A stretch of 64,000 bases of DNA from Pseudomonas gingeri (GTDB taxonomy: Bacteria > Pseudomonadota > Gammaproteobacteria > Pseudomonadales > Pseudomonadaceae). The DNA lies in contig NZ_JACAQA010000018.1 in the NCBI RefSeq assembly GCF_013385425.1, positions 1-64,000 of the forward strand, read 5' to 3'. Of this stretch, positions 7,112 through 16,400 are shown piece by piece. Position 1 is the first letter of the stretch, and each line of letters starts with the position of its first letter. The notes under the pieces were generated by a model, which did not search any database, was not told the DNA's origin, and saw nothing but the letters and a program-made list of their open reading frames with translations. A program made the translations under genes and the position numbers.

Positions 7112-7723
7112 ATGCCATTACCCGCCGCCGTACCGCTGCCCGCGCCCACCGCCCTGCTCTTTGGCCTGAGCGGTTGCCTGGTGGATTTCGGCGCTCGCGC
7201 CCGACCTCACCTGGACCCGGGCGAGCACAACCACGCGACGCAGGGTGCCTTGGAGATCTTGCAAGGCCTACAACAACGCGGCGTACCCTGCGCCTGGCTG
7301 GATGAATTGCCCCACAGCCTCAGCCAGCCCCTCGCCGCGACCTTGCCGAGCTGGATCAAACCCGCCCTTACCCCCGCCAACTGCGCCCAATGGCCGGCGC
7401 CCAACGCTTGCTGGCATGCGCTGATGGCCCTCGGCGTGGCACAACTGGACGGCTGCGTGCTGGTCAGCGGCGAGCCGCGCTTGCTGCAATCGGGCCTGAA
7501 TGCCGGGCTCTGGACTATCGGCCTGGCCTCCTGCGGGCCCTTGTGCGGCCTGTCGCCCGTGGAGTGGCAGGCACTGCCGCAGAAGGAGCGGGAGCGCAAA
7601 CGCGGCAAGGCCACCGTCGAGCTGTTCGGCCTGGGCGTGCACTCGGTGATCGATCACCTGGGGGAACTGGCGACCTGCCTGGACGATATCGCCCTGCGCC
7701 GGCTCAAGGGCGAGAAACCCTGA
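7112..7723 (+). CDS. HAD-superfamily, phosphonatase-like protein lacking the nucleophilic Asp
   Basis: The 203-residue protein opens with TALLFGLSGCLVDFGARARP, which lines up with motif I of phosphonoacetaldehyde hydrolases (hhFDxxGTxVDFG). The first Asp, the nucleophile of HAD enzymes, is Gly here (LFG instead of FD). Later features fit the fold: the GALEILQGLQQRGVPCAWLDELP motif II region and VLVSGEPRLLQSGLNAGLWTIGLA resembling the VGDxxxDIxxGxxAGxxTxGV segment, where the metal-binding acidic pair is also altered. It is therefore probably not a working hydrolase, perhaps a binding or regulatory derivative. AGGGA lies seven bases before ATG 7112, which is preferred over a longer upstream start. 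Confidence 0.65.
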   Translation: MPLPAAVPLPAPTALLFGLSGCLVDFGARARPHLDPGEHNHATQGALEILQGLQQRGVPCAWLDELPHSLSQPLAATLPSWIKPALTPANCAQWPAPNACWHALMALGVAQLDGCVLVSGEPRLLQSGLNAGLWTIGLASCGPLCGLSPVEWQALPQKERERKRGKATVELFGLGVHSVIDHLGELATCLDDIALRRLKGEKP

Positions 7724-7847
7724 CGCGGCGATCTTGATCAAGGTCATGCAGGCCGCGCGCGAGTGGATTACTCTGACATCAGGTACAGACCTTTATCGCC
7801 ACATGGCGGTCTATGTGCCAGAGATTATCCAAAGAGGAAGTACCACA

Positions 7848-8111
7848 ATGCCTGCCCGCGAACTGCAAGACCAACTCAATACCCTGCGCGTGCAACTGGA
7901 GCAGAACCCACCGCTCTCACCGGAAGAGCGTGAACACCTGCACGTGCTGATGCAGCAGATCGAAGCACAAATCAAACTGGAAACCCTGAGCCAGGACGCC
8001 AGCCTGGCGGACGGCGTCAACCTCGCCGTGGAGCGCTTCGAGATCAAACACCCCGCCATCGCCGGCACCTTGCGCAACATCGTGCAAACCCTGGGCAATA
8101 TCGGTATCTGA
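7848..8111 (+). CDS. DUF4404 family small protein (87 aa)
   Basis: The product starts MPARELQDQLNTLRVQLEQN and is rich in heptad-like Leu, Gln and Glu over residues 3-55, probably a two-helix coiled coil, ending in IAGTLRNIVQTLGNIGI. This matches the uncharacterised DUF4404 family of Pseudomonas. AGAGGA stands about ten bases upstream of the ATG, which rules out the longer frame open to 7734. It follows the HAD gene by 124 bases. Cytosolic, function unknown. Confidence 0.75.
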   Translation: MPARELQDQLNTLRVQLEQNPPLSPEEREHLHVLMQQIEAQIKLETLSQDASLADGVNLAVERFEIKHPAIAGTLRNIVQTLGNIGI

Positions 8112-8127
8112 ACAGGGCCATGCACCG

Positions 8128-8173
8128 GCCCGTCCCCCTCCGACGCAGCAGCGGCTGTGTTCAAGGGACGGGC
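8128..8173. terminator. Long hairpin between convergent DUF4404 and NEL genes
   Basis: GCCCGTCCC (8128-8136) pairs perfectly with GGGACGGGC (8165-8173). Inside, ACGCAGC and GCTGTGT can extend the stem with one mismatch. There is no T-run, so it is not a classic intrinsic terminator, but it fills the 63-base gap between two convergent genes and probably blocks read-through both ways. Confidence 0.55.
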
Positions 8174-8174
8174 T

Positions 8175-11100
8175 TCACAGGTCTGAACTCTCGGGCACCT
8201 GCTGCGCACGGTCCAGCGCGCTCTGGGTGATCCGCACCTCTCCGGCCTTTCGCTCACGATCGATCTTTTCGAGCGCCTGCTCATACACCGTATCGCTCAT
8301 TTCCCGGCCCATGGGAATGTCCCCTTCGGCGATCCCCAAGGCACTCGCCCCCTGCCGCACCGTCTCGGTCCAACGGGTGATGTCTCGCGTCGAGGCTTGT
8401 GGCTGGCGTGCCAGCTCTTCCAGCGCCTCACGCAGGTCTTCCAGGGTTTGCAACTGCTCCTGTGCAACGACCCCATGGCGTTCCGTCTCGGGCAGGGTCT
8501 TCAGGTAATCTTTCCACACCGGCTGCTCAAGCAGCAGCTCGACCTGCTTGCCGGGTATGTTCTCGGCCGCCAGGATGCGATCACCCGCTTCCCGGGTCAT
8601 ATCCCGGGTGACATTGCTGGAACCCCGATACAGCATGGCCAAAGGTTGCCAAGGGAGCGCCAGGCGTACCGCGAGATCGACACGGTAGGCCAAGTAGATC
8701 TCGACCTCATCGACATGGGGCCAGCGTTCATCGGCAGCCTCGGCAGCCACACGCCCTGCCATCTCGATATCGGCCTCGCTCTGGTGCCGCTCGCGCGCCG
8801 CGGCCATGGCCTGGGCCCTGGCGTCGTCGATGCGGGCGGCCCTGGCAATCTCCTGGCTGGAGGTTTCGACTTTGGAGATATCGTTCAGTCGCGCCAACCG
8901 CGAGCGTCCCCGGGCCAACGCGAGGTACGCCGCTTCCCTGGCATCACCCACCAGTTGATTCGCCTCGTAGAGCAATACCTCGCCGCCCAACCGGCTGAAC
9001 ACCTCGGTAAAGCCATCGGCACAGGTGTCCAGGTCGGTCGTCCAGTCGAACAGGATCTGACGCAAGGTGGTGCTGGCAGTCGCCGCCTCGATCATTCGCC
9101 AGACACGTCGGCTCAACTGGCCCCGGTATTCGACGCGATAGTCCGCCGAGGCGCGCAGTGCGGCGATGGACTCCAGGAAGGTTTCGCTTCCAGGCTCCTG
9201 GGCGACCAGTTCCCACAACGCCCTTTTGCGCTCCTGCTCCTCAATCGAATAACTGCTGTCCAGCCAGCTTTCCACGAAAGGCGTCAGCTTCGGCACCCCC
9301 TGCTCCGGGATGTCGGTGTCCCCCGGCAAGGCGAAACGTATCGAGGGTCGATCCATGAAATGGGCAATCGTATAGAGCGTCGTGTTATCAAACGGATTGC
9401 CGTAGAGCAATACCGTTCGCATCCTGCGACTGCTCAGGCTGAAAAAGCTCCAGGGGATGGAGGTCAGTTGGTTGCCCTGCAAATCCAGCACCGCCAGATC
9501 GAGCAGCTCCAGTACCCCGGTCGGCCAGGCGGACAATTCGGTACGCTGCAACTGCAGCCCCTGCAGCTGGAGCATGCCCCTGGCATTGAACAGCCCCAGG
9601 GGGTTGCCATCCAGGTTCAGTCGCTTCAGGCGCGCCATACTGCGCAATTGCTGCCCCAGTAACGAGGTCCAGGCGATCCGGTTGTCGTTGAGCTGCAACC
9701 TGCGCAGCTCACCCATCGCGCCCATGCTCGAAGGCAACTGCGTCAACCTGCCCCCGGTGATCTGCAACTCACGCAACTTGGGAAAACGCTTGAGAAAGGC
9801 ATCGAAGTCACGCCGATCCCGACGTCCGACCAGGGTCAGCTTCAATGAGACCACATGCTCGAAGCTGCCTTCTTCCAGTTCAGGCAACTTCAGCAGGCGC
9901 TCACTCGACAGGTCCAGCTCATACCCCAACGGTTGGCCACTGGCGTCGAGCAGCAACTGCGATTCCCGGCGCCAGCACTTTTTTATCCGGCTCGCGACCC
10001 GTGACTTGGAAGCCCGGCTGACCAGCCAACTGCCTGTGCCGCTACCGCCATGCTCATACTCACTGTCGATGCGCCAGTATTCGAGCGCCAGTTTCAGCTT
10101 GTGGTACTCGACCTGCTGCTTCTTGAGGACTTTCAGGAACGCCTTGTCATTCTGCCCTTCGAGCGACAGGAACTGTCGAACCGTGTCCAGATCCTTGCCG
10201 GGATAAAGCTTGTCCACCAGCAGCCACAAATGACTCGGCGACACCGCCTGCGCCCCCGGCTGCCCACCCAGCGTATAACCGAATCGCCCATCACTCAAAC
10301 GCATCGGCGACCTGAACCCGGGCTTGATCGCCTGTATGTTCAGCAACGCGCGAATGCGCGGACGGGACAGCATCAGGTGGTTCACCACCGCCTGCTTGAA
10401 CAGCTCCGGGCGGGTTGTACGCGAGAATCCAAGTGCCCGGAGCTGGTTATTCGGCAGAGCCTGCAATAGCGTCACCTGGAGGTTGCCAGGCAAGTCCTGC
10501 GCTTCGATCTCATAGCCCCCCGACTTGCGCAGCAACTCTAGCGGTGCTTCGGATGAGGTCGCCCCCAGGCTGTCGACCAGGCGGCGCCCGCCCGGTGCCA
10601 GTACGGAAGGCTCATACAGCTCGATGCGCAGTTTTTTCGACCAGCCCGGCAGGTTTTCCAGTGAGTGCAGGAACAACCGATCAGCATCCAGACTGACCGA
10701 CGATTCGATGAAAAACCCTTCATAGGCCCGTGCGATACGGACCTGTTGCGCATACCAACGACTTTCCTCCGCCAACCGCAGCGGCACCCTCCCCGCCTCC
10801 AGCGACGCGACCTCATAGCTGTTGGCCGCACTGGCCAACTCATCGGCAATCACCGTCGGCAAGCTGGGGAAATCTTGCTTGAACACGGCGACAAAGGCAT
10901 TTCGCGAACGGGTACGAAACTCGTAATAGGCCTCGAACAGCGCACTGCGCTGGTTCTGCGCCTCGACGGCCAGTCGCCGGTTCAGCGCCGACAGTTGTTC
11001 CGTGCTGGTCAACCGCGCCTCACCCGGCCGACGCCCGAGCAATAGATTGACGTCGTCATGATCAAGCCCCTGCAACACCACGTTCAGCAGTTCGGCGTCA

Positions 11101-13229
11101 CGTATCTGGGCTTCGCTGACGATCACCACCGGCAACCCCGCGTTAGCCACCGGGCCGTATTCCTTCAACACCCGCCCTTCGCCATTGACGAAGCGCAAGA
11201 CCTTGGTCGGCGGCCACAAGGCCTCCAGCAACTGTTCCTGGATACGCCAATCAACAACACCGCCGTTGGTGGTGCCGGTCTCGATAAACCGCTGGATATC
11301 GGCATCGACCCTGAAGCGCTCCACCGTATCGCTCAGCAGCGCTGGCCGGCTTATCTGGTCCAGGTAGACCGGACGCAACTGATCGGCCTCAACGCCGCTG
11401 ATGGTCATGATTCGCGTTGCCTGCTCCGGGGAAAAGTCCGCCAGATCAGGCCCCAGGCGTTTGAACAGCTTGAATGCATCCCAGCGCAACGGCTCCTCCA
11501 ACTCATGGGTCCAGGCACCTGAGCCGTTATGGCTGAACAGCGGCGAATAGGTCGCCCGGGTGGGATGCTCGGCGCGGAACTCATGGCTGACGCGGCTGGA
11601 CTTGAGCTTGTAGTAGCTGCCATCCAGATCAAGGAAGGTATTGCCATTGCGCACGTGCAGCCCTGACTCGTCGGGCTTGAGCCCCTCGGGCAAGGCCGGT
11701 TGATGTCGATAGGGCGCCAGGTCGGCTTTCCATAACCGCTCTCCTCCATCCGGCAGCTTGACCCGCTTGAGGGAGTCAATAAAAGCCGCCGCCTCGTCGT
11801 CGCGCGCCAAGACCTGCATGAAGGCGCCGAGCTCCAGGTTCAGCACCACACCGAGAAACACCAGCACGGCCTGCTTCTTGTCGTCGTGTTCCCACTCCTC
11901 GACTCCCTCATAGAGCTGGACCAGCATCTGGGCACCGGCCAGCGCCAGCATCGCCTCGCCAAGGCCCGGCACGAAAAACAGCAGGTTGACGCCCCAATCC
12001 AGAAAGGCATGCCAGCGAGCGCTACGGCTCTTCTTGTCCTCCGCATCCGTCGACACCGCCAGCATCCGGGCATCATCGAGCATCTTGTCGGTGTGCTGTA
12101 CATAGAACTCGAAGAAGGGATCTCCGGTTACCCGGGCGAGTTGCAGTTGCAGGCGCGCCTGTTCATCGGGCATACGCCGGCGCGTCTCGGTACTCAAGGG
12201 ATTCAGGCGTTCATTCAGCTCGGTGAAAAACACCGGTTGCGTGCGCAAATGGAGATAGCGCCGAAATGCCTGCTGATAGCGCTGATCACGCAACCTGCGC
12301 CTGAGGTCATCCTCAAAGGCCGCCAGGCTTGAATACTGTTTGAGCGCCTGCTCGGCATCACCGGACAGGTACACCACACAAGGGCAAGACTCGCGGGATG
12401 CCGAGACGTCGAAACGGATCAGCAGTACACCCTTGAGCAAGGCGCCTCGATAGCCGCTTTCGGGAATACGCACATCGAGCATCTTGATCTCATGAAACTG
12501 CACGGCATGCAGGCTCCAGAGTGGGCTGGCGTTCCCACTCACCCACTGCTTGAGCATGCGGTAGGCCGAGTCGTCGATATGCCCTTTCATCACGGCAATA
12601 TCGGCCTGGAGCGCCAATTCGGAGATCTCGTGGGCCACGAACAATCGACGAAACTCATCATCGCGCTGCCCGGAAGCACTCTTGCGCAACAGAAAAGACT
12701 CGATATGTTCCTTATATTTCCCGCCCAGATCCAGCTCACGGCATAAGCGCGCAAACTCCCGTGGCGTAAACGCCTTGAGCAAGACACCCTGCCCCTTGCG
12801 AAGTATCTGCGAACCTCGATCGAAGCCAAAGTAAGTCGTTTCGCTTTCTTCGAAGTTCTGCAAGGCCGCCTGTAACAACGTCTGTTGCGTCAGTCGTTGC
12901 TGATAAGATGTGGAGGGGGTTTGTGCCGACAGTATATGAACATGCCTGAGCTGGTCCTCGTACACATCCAGGCCGGTGCCGAACTCCTTGTCCAGGGCAC
13001 CTTGCAAGAGCGGTGCGGCAAAGTCCTCCGGGCTCTGCAAGCCCTCCAGATAAGCGCTCAGGTCGGCCTTGCTCGCCTGATTGCGCTGCATGTTGCCCAC
13101 GTAGGAACTGCGGGTTTCGAAGGGTGCGGCCTTCAGCCAATCCGGCAGTCGACTTTTCACCAGGGCATGATATTCCTCACCCTCAAGAGCCACTGCAACA
13201 TCCGATGTTTCAAGCGTGGAAACAGCCAT
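8175..13229 (-). CDS. Large LRR protein with C-terminal NEL-type E3 ubiquitin ligase domain (effector-like)
   Basis: A 1,684-residue protein. Residues 1 to about 1,000 match the N-terminal region of large Pseudomonas NEL proteins (DUF6543, dermonecrotic-toxin-like) and include two hydrophobic helices near 415-470 (LLFFVPGLGEAMLALAGAQM and VLVFLGVVLNLEL). Residues about 1130-1280 hold leucine-rich repeats (LRELQITGGRLTQLP, LRRLQLNDNRI, LKRLNLDGNPL, LAVLDLQGNQL). The last 380 residues are a NEL domain with the catalytic C-x-D signature as DTCADGF; the Cys codon is 9021-9023. NEL proteins such as IpaH and SspH transfer ubiquitin in host cells and are usually type III effectors. There is no Sec signal, no obvious hrp box and no secretion genes nearby. 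AAGG lies nine bases before ATG 13229; a TTG two codons upstream is less likely. Confidence 0.88.
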   Translation of the reverse strand: MAVSTLETSDVAVALEGEEYHALVKSRLPDWLKAAPFETRSSYVGNMQRNQASKADLSAYLEGLQSPEDFAAPLLQGALDKEFGTGLDVYEDQLRHVHILSAQTPSTSYQQRLTQQTLLQAALQNFEESETTYFGFDRGSQILRKGQGVLLKAFTPREFARLCRELDLGGKYKEHIESFLLRKSASGQRDDEFRRLFVAHEISELALQADIAVMKGHIDDSAYRMLKQWVSGNASPLWSLHAVQFHEIKMLDVRIPESGYRGALLKGVLLIRFDVSASRESCPCVVYLSGDAEQALKQYSSLAAFEDDLRRRLRDQRYQQAFRRYLHLRTQPVFFTELNERLNPLSTETRRRMPDEQARLQLQLARVTGDPFFEFYVQHTDKMLDDARMLAVSTDAEDKKSRSARWHAFLDWGVNLLFFVPGLGEAMLALAGAQMLVQLYEGVEEWEHDDKKQAVLVFLGVVLNLELGAFMQVLARDDEAAAFIDSLKRVKLPDGGERLWKADLAPYRHQPALPEGLKPDESGLHVRNGNTFLDLDGSYYKLKSSRVSHEFRAEHPTRATYSPLFSHNGSGAWTHELEEPLRWDAFKLFKRLGPDLADFSPEQATRIMTISGVEADQLRPVYLDQISRPALLSDTVERFRVDADIQRFIETGTTNGGVVDWRIQEQLLEALWPPTKVLRFVNGEGRVLKEYGPVANAGLPVVIVSEAQIRDAELLNVVLQGLDHDDVNLLLGRRPGEARLTSTEQLSALNRRLAVEAQNQRSALFEAYYEFRTRSRNAFVAVFKQDFPSLPTVIADELASAANSYEVASLEAGRVPLRLAEESRWYAQQVRIARAYEGFFIESSVSLDADRLFLHSLENLPGWSKKLRIELYEPSVLAPGGRRLVDSLGATSSEAPLELLRKSGGYEIEAQDLPGNLQVTLLQALPNNQLRALGFSRTTRPELFKQAVVNHLMLSRPRIRALLNIQAIKPGFRSPMRLSDGRFGYTLGGQPGAQAVSPSHLWLLVDKLYPGKDLDTVRQFLSLEGQNDKAFLKVLKKQQVEYHKLKLALEYWRIDSEYEHGGSGTGSWLVSRASKSRVASRIKKCWRRESQLLLDASGQPLGYELDLSSERLLKLPELEEGSFEHVVSLKLTLVGRRDRRDFDAFLKRFPKLRELQITGGRLTQLPSSMGAMGELRRLQLNDNRIAWTSLLGQQLRSMARLKRLNLDGNPLGLFNARGMLQLQGLQLQRTELSAWPTGVLELLDLAVLDLQGNQLTSIPWSFFSLSSRRMRTVLLYGNPFDNTTLYTIAHFMDRPSIRFALPGDTDIPEQGVPKLTPFVESWLDSSYSIEEQERKRALWELVAQEPGSETFLESIAALRASADYRVEYRGQLSRRVWRMIEAATASTTLRQILFDWTTDLDTCADGFTEVFSRLGGEVLLYEANQLVGDAREAAYLALARGRSRLARLNDISKVETSSQEIARAARIDDARAQAMAAARERHQSEADIEMAGRVAAEAADERWPHVDEVEIYLAYRVDLAVRLALPWQPLAMLYRGSSNVTRDMTREAGDRILAAENIPGKQVELLLEQPVWKDYLKTLPETERHGVVAQEQLQTLEDLREALEELARQPQASTRDITRWTETVRQGASALGIAEGDIPMGREMSDTVYEQALEKIDRERKAGEVRITQSALDRAQQVPESSDL

Positions 13230-13442
13230 CTCCAAAAACCTTAAATAACTTCAATCTTTTTATACTAATCTTCATCCGCACGATAAAAAGTTCAAATAAC
13301 CAATCACTTCCTCTACCGTCCCATCTACATTACCCACCCATGACATAGATATTAACGCCCTCCAACAGCTCAACCCGTGAACGGCTTTCGGTTGATCACA
13401 AAGCCCTTTATAAAACTGAGAACATTCTTATATCGTTCTAAC
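13230..13442. other. AT-rich leader of the NEL gene
   Basis: This short region is visibly AT-rich compared with its neighbours and must carry the promoter of the NEL gene. On the minus strand a TATAAA-like -10 (within TTAGTATAAAAAG) is present, but the -35 seventeen bases upstream is poor. I see no GGAACC-type hrp box. No ORF is credible. Confidence 0.4.
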
Positions 13443-13479
13443 AAAAAAAGCCCCGACTCTCACGAGCCGGGGCTTTTGG
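13443..13479. terminator. Intrinsic terminator of gdhB
   Basis: AAAAGCCCCGACTC and GAGCCGGGGCTTTT form a stem with one A-C mismatch around a TCAC loop, flanked by an A-run of seven on the left. Read on the minus strand it gives a GC-rich hairpin and a U-run just after gdhB. Confidence 0.85.
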
Positions 13480-13499
13480 TTACCACTTGCTTCAGGCTA

Positions 13500-16400
13500 T
13501 CAAAGCACCGGTTGACCGCTCAACGCCAGGTCCATCAGCTCACGGTTGGCCACCGCGTACATGGCGTAGTCCGTGCCGCTGGCGGCACGGATTTCCACCA
13601 GCATCGAACGCCAGCGCTCGGCCATGCTCGCGTTGCGCTCAAGCCACAGGGCCACGCGGGCTTCCATGTCTTGCGGCGCGTCGGCCAGTTTCAGCACCGA
13701 GATGGTAATCGCACGTTGCTGCCAGTCCACATCGTCGCGGAAGGTTTCACGGGCCTGGGCCTGCCAGTTGTTGCTCACGCGCAGGTCGCTGATCTGCTGG
13801 GAGTACCAGGTCAGGTCCAGCTCACTGCCCACCGCGAAGTAGGCCTTGGCCACTTCGGCGGCATCGTGGCCGGAAACGTCGGCGGCCTCGATGATCGGCA
13901 ACAGGGTGTACAGGTGCGTGGTACCGGCCACCATGCGTGCCAGCAACTCCGGCACACCGGCCTGGACATAAGCCTGGTAACGGGCCTGCCAGACTTCCCG
14001 GGTCGGGCCTTCCAACAGTTCATCGAGCTTCAGGCCCAGGGCCGCCAGGTGCGGACCGAAGTGCGCGACATCACGGGCAGCATCCTGCTCGTTGCGACGG
14101 CTGCGCAGGAACCAGCGCGTGGCACGACGGCCCAGGCGCATCAGCTCATCCATCAGCTCCAGCTGGGTCTCGGCCGACACCTTGTAATCCAGGGCCTCGA
14201 TCTGACGGAACCAGTGCGGGAGGTGGAAGATGTCACGCACGATCACATAAGCACCGGCCACGTTCGCCGGGCTCATGCCGGTGGACTCCTTCAGGCGCTG
14301 CACGAAGGTGATGCCCATGTGGTTGACCAGGTCGTTGGCGATCTGGGTGCTGACGATCTCGCGCTTGAGGCGGTGACGGCGCATGGCGTCGGCGAACTTG
14401 CTCACCAGCATCGGTGGGAACGCGGTTTCCATGTCGCGGGTCAGGTACTCGTCGTCCGGAACCTTGGACTCGAGCAACGCCGCCTTGAGGTCGATCTTGC
14501 TGTAGGAGATCAGCACCGACAGCTCGGCACGGGTCAGGCCCTGGCCTGCCGCGACGCGCTCGACCAGTTGCTCTTCCGACGGCAGGAACTCGATGGCACG
14601 GTCCAGCTTGCCACGGGCTTCCAGATCGCTCATCAGGCGCTTGTACTCGGCGATCCGCTCGACTGCGCGACGGGCCGCCAGGGACAGGGCCTGGGTCTGC
14701 TTGTAGTTATTGCCCAGGACCAGGCCGCCGACTTCGTCGGTCATGCTGCCCAGCAGCTGGTTACGCTGCTTCTCGGTCATATCGCCGGCCTGCACGACTT
14801 CGTTGAGCAGGATCTTGATATTCACTTCGTGGTCGGAGCAGTCCACGCCACCGGCGTTGTCGATGAAGTCGGTGTTGGAGCCGCCGCCATTGAGGCCGAA
14901 CTCGACGCGACCGAGCTGGGTCATACCGAGGTTACCGCCCTCACCCACGACTTTGCAGCGCAGTTCGTTGCCGTTCACGCGCAGTGCATCGTTGGCCTTG
15001 TCACCGACATCGGCGTGGCTTTCGGTGCTGGCCTTGACGTAGGTGCCGATACCGCCGTTCCACAACAGGTCCACCGGCGCCTTGAGCAAGGCATTGAGCA
15101 GTTCGGTCGGGGTCAGCTTGTCGGCGTGGATGTCGAAGCGCTCTTTCATCTGCGGGGAAATCGCGATGCTCTTCGCGCTGCGCGAGAAGATCCCGCCGCC
15201 TTCGGACATCAGGCTGGCGTCGTAGTCCGACCAGGCCGAACGCGGCAGGTCGAACAGGCGCTGGCGCTCGGCGAAGCTGCTGGCCGGCTCCGGATTCGGG
15301 TCGATGAAGATATGCAGGTGGTTGAAGGCCGCGACCAACTTGAGCTTGTCGGACATCAACAGGCCGTTGCCGAACACGTCGCCGGCCATGTCGCCGACGC
15401 CCACCACGGTGATGCTGTCTTCCTGGACATTGATGCCGCGCTCACGGAAGTGGCGCTGTACGCCGACCCACGCGCCCTTGGCGGTGATGCCCATCTTCTT
15501 GTGGTCGTAACCGGCCGAGCCGCCGGAGGCGAAGGCGTCGCCGAGCCAGAAGCCGTAGTCGATGGCAATGCCGTTGGCGATGTCGGAGAAGGTCGCGGTG
15601 CCTTTGTCCGCCGCCACCACCAGGTAGGGGTCATCGTCGTCATGACGCACGACGTTGGCCGGTGGCACCAGGGCGCCGTCCTTCAGGTTGTCGGTGATGT
15701 CCAACAGGCCCGAGATGAAGATGCGGTAGCAGGCGATGCCCTCGGCCGCGATCTCGTCACGACCGCCGCCCAGTGGCAGGCGACGCGGCAGGAAGCCGCC
15801 CTTCGCACCCACCGGCACGATCACCGAGTTCTTCACTTGCTGGGCTTTTACCAGGCCCAGGACTTCGGTGCGGTAGTCTTCTTCGCGGTCCGACCAGCGC
15901 AGGCCGCCGCGGGCGACGTTGCCGAAACGCAGGTGCACACCCTCGACCCGTGGCGAGTAGACGAAGATTTCGAACTTCGGTACCGGCTTGGGCAACTCGG
16001 GAATCGCGTGCGGGTTGAACTTGAAGCTGAAGTACGACTTGTTCTGGCCGTTGGCGTCGGTCTGGTAGAAGTTGGTCCGCAGGGTCGCCTTGATCAGGTC
16101 AAGGTAGCGACGCAGGATGCGGTCTTCGTTCAGCACCTGGACGTCGTCCAGGGCGGTCAGGATCGCTTGTTCCAGGCGCAGTTGCTTGTCGTCGAGGTCT
16201 TCGACGCTGAGCTTGCGGGCCAGGTAGAAACGGGTCTTGAACAACCGGGTCAACTCGCGGGCGATGTCGGTGTGGTTGTTCAGGGTGCTGGCGATGTAAC
16301 CCAGGTCGAAGCCCAGGCGGATCTGCTTCAGGTAACGGGCATAGGCCCGCAGCAGCGCCACGTCGCGCCATGGCAGGCCGGCGGTCAGCACCAGGCGGTT

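Noticed and set aside
13235..13380. A possible hrp box for the NEL gene
   Set aside because: I searched by eye for GGAACC and CCAC half-sites at the proper spacing on the minus strand and did not find them.
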